DNA from: Niabella aurantiaca DSM 17617
GTDB lineage: Bacteria > Bacteroidota > Bacteroidia > Chitinophagales > Chitinophagaceae
NCBI RefSeq assembly: GCF_000374125.1
Contig: NZ_KB893648.1
Span: forward strand, 124,001 to 188,000
Direction of reading: 5' to 3'
Length of the DNA stretch: 64,000 bases
Shown here: positions 9,072 to 16,929 of the stretch, one piece after another
How the letters are laid out: the number at the start of each line of letters is the position of its first letter
Numbering within the stretch: the stretch's first letter is position 1
Position numbers and translations under genes: made by a program
The notes under the pieces: generated by a model
Told to the model about the DNA's origin: nothing
What the model saw: the letters and a program-made list of their open reading frames with translations, nothing else
Database searches by the model: none

Positions 9072-9695
9072 TTACTGGTCTTCATATGCTTCAAATACAT
9101 AGCAGGGCCAGGTAACATTGTTTTCGTACAGGCCTTTGAGGCCCCAGGGACGGAAGGTGGCGGTTAAGTATAGGCTTATGCCGGGGTATTTTCCAGAAAT
9201 ATACTGTTGTTGCTTGCTTTTCAGGCCAAGATAATAGCCTTCGCCGGCCAGTTGAAAGCCAAAGCTTTTAAACTCGTCCAACAGGCGTTCGCCCTGCTCT
9301 TTTGTATGAACGGTGTGCGCCGCCCGCCAGCTGGCCTGCGGGTTGGTATCTACATAAAAAGTGGATGCCGGCAGGGTCAGTTCGTTGCCGGATGTGTCTG
9401 CAATGGTGATACGCTGCTGTGCCGCCCATTCGCCTTTTCTAAGATAAATAAAATCGGGTGAAAGATTTTTCATGTACTGTTCAATACAATTCAGATCTTT
9501 ACAGCCAGCCAGTGCTATCAGTTCTCCGGCCCTGAGTGTATTCCGCTTCGCGGTGGCGGCTGCTAATTCTTTGTTGTGCTGTGCTTGTACACTGTCCAAT
9601 GCCTCCGGATCGATACCTTTTTTTGAAGTGGGGTTGCCACAGGCGATCATTCCGGTTAAAGCGAGAAAGCACAGGGACTGGGTCAGTTGCTGCAT
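9072..9695 (-). CDS. Putative lipoprotein of unknown function
   Basis: The 207-residue protein begins with a lipoprotein-type signal (hydrophobic run ending GMIAC, Cys19), followed by a charged spacer rich in Ala, Lys and Gln. Two cysteines (ALAGCKDLNCIEQY, ~64 and 69) lie close together and may pair. I do not recognise a family. It is the last gene of a tight four-gene - strand operon: AAA+ ATPase, tail-anchored protein, membrane-anchored lipocalin-like protein, then this one. The gap to the upstream gene is 11 nt. The position suggests an envelope component used with the ATPase operon, but no function can be assigned. Confidence 0.7.
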   Translation of the reverse strand: MQQLTQSLCFLALTGMIACGNPTSKKGIDPEALDSVQAQHNKELAAATAKRNTLRAGELIALAGCKDLNCIEQYMKNLSPDFIYLRKGEWAAQQRITIADTSGNELTLPASTFYVDTNPQASWRAAHTVHTKEQGERLLDEFKSFGFQLAGEGYYLGLKSKQQQYISGKYPGISLYLTATFRPWGLKGLYENNVTWPCYVFEAYEDQ

Positions 9696-9706
9696 ATGGA
9701 CTGTTT

Positions 9707-10210
9707 TTATTGATTCAATCTGAAAAATGTATATCCCGTTGTATCCGCTTTTCCATTCACCGATAACTCCATGCGGTCGGTTTTGTCTGTTTTAGAATCG
9801 TAGGGTGTAATGTAGGCAACAAAATAGTTGAAGATCGTATCTCCGCTGGCATCACGGGCAATGATACGCGGATAGTCGTTGATGCTGCGGGCATCCCTCA
9901 GCGGCAGCCATTCGTATTGCCCGGTGGTGATGACCGTATCTTTTTGGGAAGCTTCCTTTATCCTGAATGTGAATGCACCGTTCCGGTGTAAACGGAAAAT
10001 GATGAAGGCGGCGTCTGACCGGTTGCCCCAGGTGCCAAGGTACTCTTCGCCCTCACGAACAATTTCAGTATCCTGCTCCCTTTCTGTTCGCCGGTCTGCC
10101 CATTTGCGGATGCCCAGGTAACTGCCTGCGATCATAAACAATAGTAGAGCGCCCCGTATATACGGTGATGCAAGGAGGCGTGCAATAACGGCAAGAATGA
10201 GTTTGGGCAT
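9707..10210 (-). CDS. Membrane-anchored lipocalin-like protein, unknown function
   Basis: The 167-residue protein has one N-terminal transmembrane helix (~18-34, YIRGALLLFMIAGSYLGI), a basic/acidic linker (KWADRRTEREQD) and a C-terminal beta-rich domain. That domain opens with YLGTWGN and continues AAFIIFRLHRNGAFTF...GQYEW, a pattern like the GxW strand of lipocalin-like domains; this is only a structural resemblance. Its ATG directly abuts the stop codon of the upstream gene (10211), so translation is probably coupled. It belongs to the AAA+ ATPase operon. The stalk topology suggests the beta domain lies outside the cytoplasmic membrane. Confidence 0.72.
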   Translation of the reverse strand: MPKLILAVIARLLASPYIRGALLLFMIAGSYLGIRKWADRRTEREQDTEIVREGEEYLGTWGNRSDAAFIIFRLHRNGAFTFRIKEASQKDTVITTGQYEWLPLRDARSINDYPRIIARDASGDTIFNYFVAYITPYDSKTDKTDRMELSVNGKADTTGYTFFRLNQ

Positions 10211-10705
10211 TTAAGGACGGATTATTTTAAGAATAATAAAAACGAAGGCGATCAGGACCGGTATGCCGATCAGCAATATCAGGAACAGGCCTAAGGTTTT
10301 CTTTGCAGAGGCTGCCCCGATCTGTTCGAGGGCTTGTTCGGGTGGAAGATGGAGCAGGCTGGCATCAGGCCGTTTTCTTTCCAGCTCGTTGAGCACCTCG
10401 GCAAAAGAAACGTCCCGGCTGTTTACAAAGACCCGTTTGTTTTTTATTTTCTGACCCTCCCGGTACGAGAAAATAAATTCCGAATCATAAGAGTAGTCGC
10501 CCGCATTGCGAAAATTACTTAGGTTTTGGGCTTTGACAGTTGCCACAAGGCAAAAGTGCCCGAGGTTTGATAAAAGGATATCAATATGCCTGGGCTTATC
10601 CAAAGCGCCCTTTCCCTGTGTTTCGACAATGAACTGCCCATCGGTTACGGTTAAACTGACTTTTGCGGTGGCATGGTCCAAGAAATAATGAATAGATTCC
10701 TGCAT
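10211..10705 (-). CDS. Tail-anchored protein of unknown function beside AAA+ ATPase
   Basis: The 164-residue protein has a soluble N-terminal alpha/beta domain (residues 1-~125) without a signal peptide. At the extreme C-terminus is a single hydrophobic helix (LGLFLILLIGIPVLIAFVFIILKII), a tail-anchor arrangement with the domain in the cytosol. It lies 33 nt after the AAA+ ATPase and abuts the next gene. A cytosolic domain tethered to the membrane next to a CbxX-like ATPase could be an adaptor or substrate that brings the ATPase to the membrane; this is inference from order and topology only. No family is recognised. Confidence 0.72.
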   Translation of the reverse strand: MQESIHYFLDHATAKVSLTVTDGQFIVETQGKGALDKPRHIDILLSNLGHFCLVATVKAQNLSNFRNAGDYSYDSEFIFSYREGQKIKNKRVFVNSRDVSFAEVLNELERKRPDASLLHLPPEQALEQIGAASAKKTLGLFLILLIGIPVLIAFVFIILKIIRP

Positions 10706-10738
10706 TTGTTTAAAATTTAAAATGGTCCTGATTCGATT

Positions 10739-12523
10739 TTAAGTGGCAGATTGCCTGAACCCGATCCTGTTGGGGCGCCTGTCTTCGCCCCATCGATCCG
10801 GTTCATTGATGTCAAACTCTTTTACATCGTCCAAAATAATAGTGCTCAGCATTTCGGCAGTGCGGCTTTCTTTAGGTATTACTGCCAATCGCAGGTTTTG
10901 ATTTTTTACACATTCAGCTGCGATGTTCCTTACAGTTCGCGCATTGCCGAAATTTTCGTCCCTGTTCTCAAACAACCACTTCAAATAATTTTTCAGGTGC
11001 AGCGATGCGGCTTCATCCGGCGATACTTTTTCGCTGTCAAACATTAATCGGGCAATGCTCCACAGTTCTTCAGGAGTGTAATCCATAAATGGAAAGTATT
11101 TATCAAAGCGGCTGCGCAAGCCGGGATTGCTTTCTATAAACGCCTGCATGTTGTGTGGGTATCCGGCTACTATGATCCCGATTTTGCCACGGTTGTCTTC
11201 CATGTATTTCAGAATGGTAGCAATGGCTTCGCTGCCAAAATCATTATCTGAAAGCTCTGTTCCGGCCAGTGAATAGGCCTCATCGATAAATAAAATACCG
11301 CCCAGCGCTTCGTCTAATTTCGCTTTTGTTTTAATAGCCGTTTGTCCGATAAAGCCTGCCACAAGCGTTTCCCGGTCCACTTCTACAAGGTGTCCTTTTT
11401 CTAAAATGCCCAGCGCATTGTAAATGCTTGCAAGCAGCCTTGCCACCGTGGTTTTGCCCGTGCCCGGATTGCCGGTAAACACGGAGTGCAACGAAAATTT
11501 ATTGAGAAAGTCCCTGCCGGTTTCCCGGTAAAATTTTACCAGTGTTACTATCTCATTTACATCGATTTTAATATTTGCGAGACCGGTCAGTGCATTGAGC
11601 TCGGCAAGGCGCTCCTGTAAAATGGTTTGCGGCTCCTGAAATGTGCCATCGCTTTGTATTGCCGGCGGCGGCTTTGCAGCCCCGGCGCCTGGTTGACCGG
11701 AATCGGTTTCATTCCATTCCACCCATTGCTCACCCATCTGAAATGCCCGGCTGGCTAACCGCGTTTCCATAAAATAAACTTCCAGGCTGTATTCGTGACT
11801 GTTCCACATACCGGGCGTATTGTTGCCCCATCCGCTGGTAACGGTGTAGGGTTGGCCTGGTGTGCCCGGCTTTACATAAACCAGCTCTGATGATTTGCCT
11901 TTGAGGAGCCCGGCATTATCCAGGTAATGAAAGAACAGCTCGGCATAAAACCCTTTTTCGCTCCGGTTCCGGAATATCACTTCTGCGCATACATAGCGGG
12001 TTTCGGCTCTTTTAAATACCTTGTAATTTTTTCTTCCGGCACCTTCTTTTATGTCGGCTTCGCTTTCAAATAACTTTACAGATTCAACCGCCAGGTATGC
12101 ATTCCGGGCCAGCGCGTCCGGTCCCAGGTCTTCTACATGAAAAACAGTTTCGGCCGCCACCGTATTATCGATGATCACATCCCAGCGAAAATCGCCCATC
12201 TTCCAAAAATCACCGGGCACGGGACTACCCCAGCTTTCGCGGATATAAACAATGTTTTCTGTTTTGCTCACTTTGCGGGTTTGCGGCAGGCTGCACAGCT
12301 TAATGGGGTTGGTGGTTTTTACAGTACATTCCAGGGTAAGGTTTATTTCCCAGTCTTCTTCGTCAAACAGCTTGTTGAAAAAAGAGAACTCCACATAAAT
12401 AAAACGAAGTTCATAGCGGTCAAATACACGCCGGTATTTTTTAGTGCCATCGGCCATCCATTCATCGCTGCAGTGCACTTTCAGATCTCGTACTACCAAT
12501 TTTGATTGCGTTGCTTTTTCCAT
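10739..12523 (-). CDS. CbxX/CfxQ (SpoVK-like) AAA+ ATPase with duplicated N-terminal domain
   Basis: The 594-residue protein has a C-terminal AAA+ module of the CbxX/CfxQ type: Walker A GNPGTGKTT, Walker B GGILFIDEAY, sensor-1 region GIIVAGYPHNM, arginine-finger region LRSRFDKYFPF and the lid domain NFGNARTVRN. The first ~260 residues contain two copies of one beta-sandwich-like unit. Copy 1 has RYELRFIYVEFSFFNK and WGSPVPGDFWKMGDFRWDV; copy 2 has RAETRYVCAEVIFRNR and WGNNTPGMWNSHEYSLEV. CbxX ATPases remodel protein complexes, such as RuBisCO in the founding member, or act in secretion systems. Here no RuBisCO or secretion core is nearby. The duplicated domain probably recognises the substrate. 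It is the first gene of a four-gene operon. Confidence 0.88.
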   Translation of the reverse strand: MEKATQSKLVVRDLKVHCSDEWMADGTKKYRRVFDRYELRFIYVEFSFFNKLFDEEDWEINLTLECTVKTTNPIKLCSLPQTRKVSKTENIVYIRESWGSPVPGDFWKMGDFRWDVIIDNTVAAETVFHVEDLGPDALARNAYLAVESVKLFESEADIKEGAGRKNYKVFKRAETRYVCAEVIFRNRSEKGFYAELFFHYLDNAGLLKGKSSELVYVKPGTPGQPYTVTSGWGNNTPGMWNSHEYSLEVYFMETRLASRAFQMGEQWVEWNETDSGQPGAGAAKPPPAIQSDGTFQEPQTILQERLAELNALTGLANIKIDVNEIVTLVKFYRETGRDFLNKFSLHSVFTGNPGTGKTTVARLLASIYNALGILEKGHLVEVDRETLVAGFIGQTAIKTKAKLDEALGGILFIDEAYSLAGTELSDNDFGSEAIATILKYMEDNRGKIGIIVAGYPHNMQAFIESNPGLRSRFDKYFPFMDYTPEELWSIARLMFDSEKVSPDEAASLHLKNYLKWLFENRDENFGNARTVRNIAAECVKNQNLRLAVIPKESRTAEMLSTIILDDVKEFDINEPDRWGEDRRPNRIGFRQSAT

Positions 12524-12748
12524 TATAACAGATAATTGCGATCGTTTAGTTACTAAAATTTATTTTTCTTTTTAAGGCTTGCTCCATTTGTCGATTATAG
12601 CCGCCCGGCAGCGGGGGGATAGCATAGGGCCCCGGGACGATGCCCGAAACAGCAGGTTAATCGTACACCCATAACTTTTTAATTGTTCTTGTCCCTCCGG
12701 TAAAAAAGATCCGTATTTTTTTCCCGGGCCGCAATAAATACCCGCGCT

Positions 12749-13111
12749 TTAGCCGGGGGATATTTCCCATGTTGCATCAGCGCATTCAAGCGCCAGCATT
12801 TGATAATTTATGCGAAACCCTTTGTAGCGCTTCTTCTCTACGATGATTAACACACCCTCATATTTGCGGTTCCAGGTGAAGATGTCTTTAATGATCTTTA
12901 CCAGGTGCCTGACGCTGTCGCAGGCCAGCCAGCCGGCGACCAGGAGGGAAAACAGCTGAAAGGCCGTATTCGCAAAGGCACCCTCTTTGGCCGTGTTCCA
13001 GGCGGGCAGCGGTAAACCGCGAACCCCTGATATGGATGCGATCGCCATTAATAAACAACCTACAAATAGAATGGCGAAACAGGTCATCCCGATGGTTTCT
13101 AAAACGCCCAT
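12749..13111 (-). CDS. Small membrane protein, possibly frameshifted at its N-terminus
   Basis: The 120-residue product starting MGVLETIGMT has two hydrophobic segments (~8-27 and ~48-63), then a basic cytoplasmic-looking tail (TWNRKYEGVLIIVEKKRYKGF). No family is recognised. Immediately upstream, in another frame, a second open stretch starts at ATG 13178 with a natural-looking N-terminus (MENRTLTDRWVLVYKRGLGG). The two frames meet at a run of seven G on the - strand (13119-13125). A one-base change in that run would fuse them into one ~143-residue protein. A real disruption, a sequencing slip or phase variation are all possible. A start at GTG 13132 is also open in the main frame. Confidence 0.5.
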   Translation of the reverse strand: MGVLETIGMTCFAILFVGCLLMAIASISGVRGLPLPAWNTAKEGAFANTAFQLFSLLVAGWLACDSVRHLVKIIKDIFTWNRKYEGVLIIVEKKRYKGFRINYQMLALECADATWEISPG

Positions 13112-13279
13112 ACACCTGCCCCCCCAAGCCACGCTTATAAACGAGCACCCATCGATCTGTTAAAGTTCTGTTCTCCATACCCGCTCATTTTGTTCCTGTA
13201 AATGTTTGATCACTATGCGTTGTTGGAACAGCAGGTTTCACGGTTTGGGATTTTTTGTTCTGCATTACAATGAGGTGTT

Positions 13280-13678
13280 TTAATGTGCGGTTCTTATATT
13301 GTTTTTTTCTATTTTCCCTTCTGGCAGATCGTTGCAATCAATTTTATAGCATTTACTGATCCCGCCGGGAACCTGAATACATGCAAAGCATTCTGCAGCT
13401 TTTGTAGTATACGTTACGGGAATTTTATGTCCCTTTGTATCCATAGCATAATAACCTGTTATCCTCCTGTTTTTATAGGATGCGTAAAGGGTGTATTTAC
13501 CAGGCTCAGTACGCAGCCTGGCGTTGCCGGTAATTGTTTTTGTACGTTTTAGTGACCCCGATAAATCATGCCAGGTGGTATCGGTGCCTCCTTTTAAATA
13601 ATCTTTGCTTCTTTTTAATTGTGCATGAACGATTGCAAAGAGAAATACGGCGATTGCCGTCAGCATTATTTTTTTCAT
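13280..13678 (-). CDS. Small secreted protein, unknown function
   Basis: The 132-residue protein has a clear signal peptide (MKKIMLTAIAVFLFAIVHAQ). The mature part is basic and beta-rich (GKYTLYASYKNRRITGYYAMDTKGHKIPVTY), with four cysteines near the end (ECFACIQVPGG, KCYKIDC) that could form two disulfides outside the cytoplasm. No family is recognised. Its start lies inside the 3' end of the preceding small secreted-protein gene as currently readable. Both belong to the - strand island of exported proteins. Confidence 0.65.
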   Translation of the reverse strand: MKKIMLTAIAVFLFAIVHAQLKRSKDYLKGGTDTTWHDLSGSLKRTKTITGNARLRTEPGKYTLYASYKNRRITGYYAMDTKGHKIPVTYTTKAAECFACIQVPGGISKCYKIDCNDLPEGKIEKNNIRTAH

Positions 13679-13925
13679 AATTGATAATTTTAAAAGTGGT
13701 TACGTAGTATATCATTTTGCAGGTAGGGCGACCTCGGTAACCCGTTTCCTGATAATTTCTGTTTTTAAACTCGGTTCCTTCGGGGAGTTTGGTGGTAGCA
13801 GCATATACTACTTCCTGGTTCGCATATTTATCGTGCGTATCCCGTACAACTGATCTGTGCGGCGACTGCGCGTTGGTCGCGGCGGAAATGGTTATTGCGA
13901 ACATAAATAGTATTACTTTTTTCAT
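13566..13925 (-). CDS. Small secreted protein with suspicious 113-nt overlap downstream
   Basis: The frame starts with a good signal peptide (MKKVILFMFAITISAATNAQ) and a short mature region to about residue 80 (TKLPEGTEFKNRNYQETGYRG). The remaining ~38 residues (after YVTTFKIINYEK) read through the next gene's signal-peptide coding region in another frame and look like a shadow. One base less before the TTTTAAAA stretch near 13690 would put a TAA in frame just before the next ATG. The gene is therefore real, but its true stop was probably lost by an indel or is misread. Function unknown. Confidence 0.5.
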   Translation of the reverse strand: MKKVILFMFAITISAATNAQSPHRSVVRDTHDKYANQEVVYAATTKLPEGTEFKNRNYQETGYRGRPTCKMIYYVTTFKIINYEKNNADGNRRISLCNRSCTIKKKQRLFKRRHRYHLA

Positions 13926-14041
13926 ATTGCTTTTTTTGGGAGTGAATAAAGCGGTTGGGTTTGAAGGTCCTGATTCCGGGACTCAGGCGTTTGCTTTCAT
14001 AACCCGCCGCGCACAGTAACCTGAGCCTTTACGACGTGGGT

Positions 14042-15661
14042 TCAGGGCGTTAACTCTATAGCGGCACCGAAGTTGTCACGTTTATATAATGTCCAGTTCT
14101 TGGCATTGGCAGCGCCTATTTCGGATGCAGCGGGCATCGTATTGCCGTTGATGACCAGATCTTCGAAAATGTAGGCTGTAGCACCGGTGGTGCTTACCGG
14201 CAGGCTGGTGATGAGTGCTGTCATCTGCGTATTTTTAATTTGATTGCCGGAACAGTCAAGAGTGGCCAAAGCTGTGTTTTGGGAAACATCAAGACTACTG
14301 AGCTTATTGGTGTAACAATATAGTGTCGTTAAAGCGATATTTTTTGAAACATCGAGGCCGGTAAGCTGATTGCCCGCGCAAGACAGGTGGGTTAAAGCGG
14401 TATTTTGAGAAACATTGAGGTTGCTGAGTTGATTGTAGGAGCAGCCGAGCAGGGTTAACGCCGTGTTTTTTGAAACGTCGAGATTGCCGAGGGGATTGGT
14501 GGAGCAATCAAGCAGGATCAATGCTGTATTCTTGGAAACATCAAGGCTGCCGAGGTGATTGGCGTAGCAGTACAGGTAATCTAAAGCGATATTCTTGGAA
14601 ACATCGAGGCTGGTGAGCTGATTGCCTATGCAGGACAGTTTGGTCAGGGCGTTGTTTTGGGAAACATCCAGATGGCTGAGCTTGTTGGCGTCGCAAACCA
14701 GGCGGGTGATTTTTCCATAAATTGTAATGGTTTGTGTAACATTCAGTGGATAATGTTCTATAAAGTCTCCACCGAACTCATTTATTTTTTCCCCGGGATC
14801 CTGCTTTTCATCATTGTTCAGGTCGATCCATACGCCCGAACGGTCGGCCGGCGCTGCATCTACGAGGATATTTAATGATTCGCTTAACGATTTTGTTGTA
14901 ACCAGCACTATTTTATAAAGTCCGGGGGAAGCGGCACTTTTTGGAAAAGTATAGCTGACGCCCATATAGGTAATTGCAATTGCTTCGTCCGTTTCGATGA
15001 TGGTAAAACCGGACACGCCTTCGGGGCCTTGCGGGCCTGTGGCACCGGGCTGTCCTTCAGGGCCCTGTGGACCTGTGGCCGGAACAGGGGTGCCATTACT
15101 GTCTTTTACTGTATTCCAGTTAATGCCCTGATCATAGCTGATCATCCATTGGTTGGTACCGGTATCTACCTGCAGCAGCGGTGTGACGCCATCGGTTCCA
15201 TCAGTGCCGTTGGTGCCGTCCATACCCATGGTCGGAAGTTTTTGCCCGTTTTGCAGTAACCAGTTGCCGCCCAGTGTCCAGTAATACCGGCCATCGGTAT
15301 CCTGCTTTGCGCCTATTTGCGGGGCATTGGCGCCGTCCCTGCCATCCTTACCGTCCCTGCCATTCGTGCCGTTTGTGCCATTGACGCCATTTTTCAGCTC
15401 AATGCTGCAGCCGTCGCTCATGGTGAGCAGGTAGCCGGTGGAAGTAGCCGTGTAGTTTTTTACGCTGATATTCTTTTGCAATGCAGCTGTAAGCAACTGC
15501 AGGGCTTTTACGTCGGCATTCAGAGTGCCCGAAAGGGCTTCCAATTGGGCAATGCGGTCTTTTTGCTCATCCAGATCGCGGCGTAGTGCATCCAGATCTT
15601 TTTTCTGGCAGGCAAATAACGATGTCAGGATAAATAGCGAAAAGAGTAATTTAAGCTTCAT
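14042..15661 (-). CDS. Lipoprotein: coiled coil, collagen-like triplets and leucine-rich repeats
   Basis: The 539-residue surface-type lipoprotein (LTSLFACQ, Cys20) has modules in this order: a coiled coil ~20-60 (LDALRRDLDEQKDRIAQLE) with a DUF4988-like segment ending YLLTMSDGCSIEL; a Gly-X-Y tract (NGTNGTNGRDGKDGRDG); an aromatic sugar-binding-like piece (YYWTLGGNWLLQNG); a second collagen-like tract (GPQGPEGQPGATGPQGPEG); and a calcium-loop-like WIDLNNDEKQDPGE. Seven or more 21-residue repeats of the form LxxLxCxxNxLxxLDVSKNxA (internalin/BspA style) follow, then a C-terminal cap. ATG 15661 is chosen for the signal peptide; the frame upstream has none. Such proteins commonly mediate adhesion or binding, which is inferred here. 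The repeat DNA may vary in copy number. Confidence 0.85.
   Translation of the reverse strand: MKLKLLFSLFILTSLFACQKKDLDALRRDLDEQKDRIAQLEALSGTLNADVKALQLLTAALQKNISVKNYTATSTGYLLTMSDGCSIELKNGVNGTNGTNGRDGKDGRDGANAPQIGAKQDTDGRYYWTLGGNWLLQNGQKLPTMGMDGTNGTDGTDGVTPLLQVDTGTNQWMISYDQGINWNTVKDSNGTPVPATGPQGPEGQPGATGPQGPEGVSGFTIIETDEAIAITYMGVSYTFPKSAASPGLYKIVLVTTKSLSESLNILVDAAPADRSGVWIDLNNDEKQDPGEKINEFGGDFIEHYPLNVTQTITIYGKITRLVCDANKLSHLDVSQNNALTKLSCIGNQLTSLDVSKNIALDYLYCYANHLGSLDVSKNTALILLDCSTNPLGNLDVSKNTALTLLGCSYNQLSNLNVSQNTALTHLSCAGNQLTGLDVSKNIALTTLYCYTNKLSSLDVSQNTALATLDCSGNQIKNTQMTALITSLPVSTTGATAYIFEDLVINGNTMPAASEIGAANAKNWTLYKRDNFGAAIELTP
14275..14715. repeat. Seven tandem 63-bp units within the leucine-rich-repeat gene
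   Basis: A near-identical segment (consensus tttttgGAAACATC on the + strand) recurs at about 14275, 14338, 14401, 14464, 14527, 14590 and 14653, exactly 63 bp apart. Each unit encodes one 21-residue leucine-rich repeat. The similarity at DNA level makes slippage or recombination between units plausible. Confidence 0.85.
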
Positions 15662-15859
15662 AGTGGTTGTTTTTAGTTGTGTGAAACAAAGGAACTGAGG
15701 TCCTCTTTGCCTAAATGCCGTTTCCACGTTCCCTGCCCGGCGCCCTTCTGCGAAATCATTCCGGCGGAGATGGAATAAATTCCGGTAACGGCACCAGGCT
15801 CCCGGAATAAAACTCCACAGGAAGCGGCCCACGGACCATCCTCCGTTCAAAACGCTTTT

Positions 15860-16903
15860 TTATTTTACCAGGATGTCCCGGAAATAGCTTTCCGTATTTA
15901 AGGAATACAAAAGGCTGCCGTTTTTCCAGCATCTTGCCATTGCTTCCACGCTTGTTCCTGCTTCGCCACCTACGACGTACACGTCATTTCCCTGCACGGC
16001 AATTGCGCCGGCGGAAGTGGTCTTTTGAGCGCCGGAAACCGGATTGTCAATCCCGTTTTTCCAGTATCGGACATTATTGGCCGTACTGGGATTGCGTTCG
16101 GAACCGGCTATGTAAATTGTATTGTTGCGGATCACAATACCGTTTGCATAACCATTGTATTGCTGGTTGGTAAGGGAAACAGGCGTTCCGTTCTTCCAAT
16201 ACCTGGCCACATATACTCCGGAGGTAAGCCCTTGTTCATAACCGGTAACATAAATATCATTACCATCTACAACCAGGTCGGTGGTATAGGCATCCCTGTT
16301 ACCATCAGTAAGTACAATTTCGGCTCCGTTCTTCCAGTATTTGGCGACGCTTTTGCCGGTAATGTTGCTTTTTTCGTTACCCGCTACATAAACGGTTCCG
16401 TTTGCGATTTTGATGGCATTGGCATAAGCATTGTTCTGGCCATTGGTAAGGGCTACCGGCGTTCCGTTCTTCCAGTATTTTGCAATATAAGCGCCGTTAA
16501 CACTGTTTTGCTCATGGCCTGCCACATATACATCCCGGCCGTCGGTCACCACACCATACGCATACGCATTTCTGTTGCCCTCGTTCAATGAAACGGACGT
16601 TCCATTCTTCCAGTATTTGGCCACAGAATGGGTATTGTCGAATTCGTATCCTGCTACGTAAATATCGCCTGCGTCCGATATGCCAATAGCAGTGGCAAAG
16701 GCATTGTAGGAACCGTTCGTCAGGGCTGTTGCTTTGCCGTCTTTCCAGTACTTGGCAATATAGGTATCGGTGGCGCTGTTCAGCTCATTGCCTGCTATAT
16801 AAACGCCGGAGGCGGTATTGTTATCTGCTGTATCAGCATGCTTTTTTTTACATGCGCATACTGCGGAAAGCAGGATGAGTAGCAGTATGTACTTTTTTAT
16901 CAT
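15860..16903 (-). CDS. Lipoprotein with seven WKNG repeats, likely beta-propeller
   Basis: The 347-residue lipoprotein (LLSAVCACKKK) is built almost wholly from seven repeats of ~45 residues. Each repeat has the order [IV]Y[VI]AG.E, then [AV][KR]YWKNG, then a polar LTNG-type turn, then NAYA..I...G. Copy 6 is shortened and copy 7 ends the protein with the first strands only. Seven four-stranded units fit a seven-bladed beta-propeller. No catalytic residues stand out. ATG 16903 is chosen because it begins the signal peptide; the 18 residues before it are not export-like. It lies between the leucine-rich-repeat lipoprotein and the YD-repeat-like paralogues. A binding or scaffold role at the cell surface is inference. 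Confidence 0.8.
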   Translation of the reverse strand: MIKKYILLLILLSAVCACKKKHADTADNNTASGVYIAGNELNSATDTYIAKYWKDGKATALTNGSYNAFATAIGISDAGDIYVAGYEFDNTHSVAKYWKNGTSVSLNEGNRNAYAYGVVTDGRDVYVAGHEQNSVNGAYIAKYWKNGTPVALTNGQNNAYANAIKIANGTVYVAGNEKSNITGKSVAKYWKNGAEIVLTDGNRDAYTTDLVVDGNDIYVTGYEQGLTSGVYVARYWKNGTPVSLTNQQYNGYANGIVIRNNTIYIAGSERNPSTANNVRYWKNGIDNPVSGAQKTTSAGAIAVQGNDVYVVGGEAGTSVEAMARCWKNGSLLYSLNTESYFRDILVK

Positions 16904-16929
16904 AAGAACGTTTTTATCATTACATGCGA

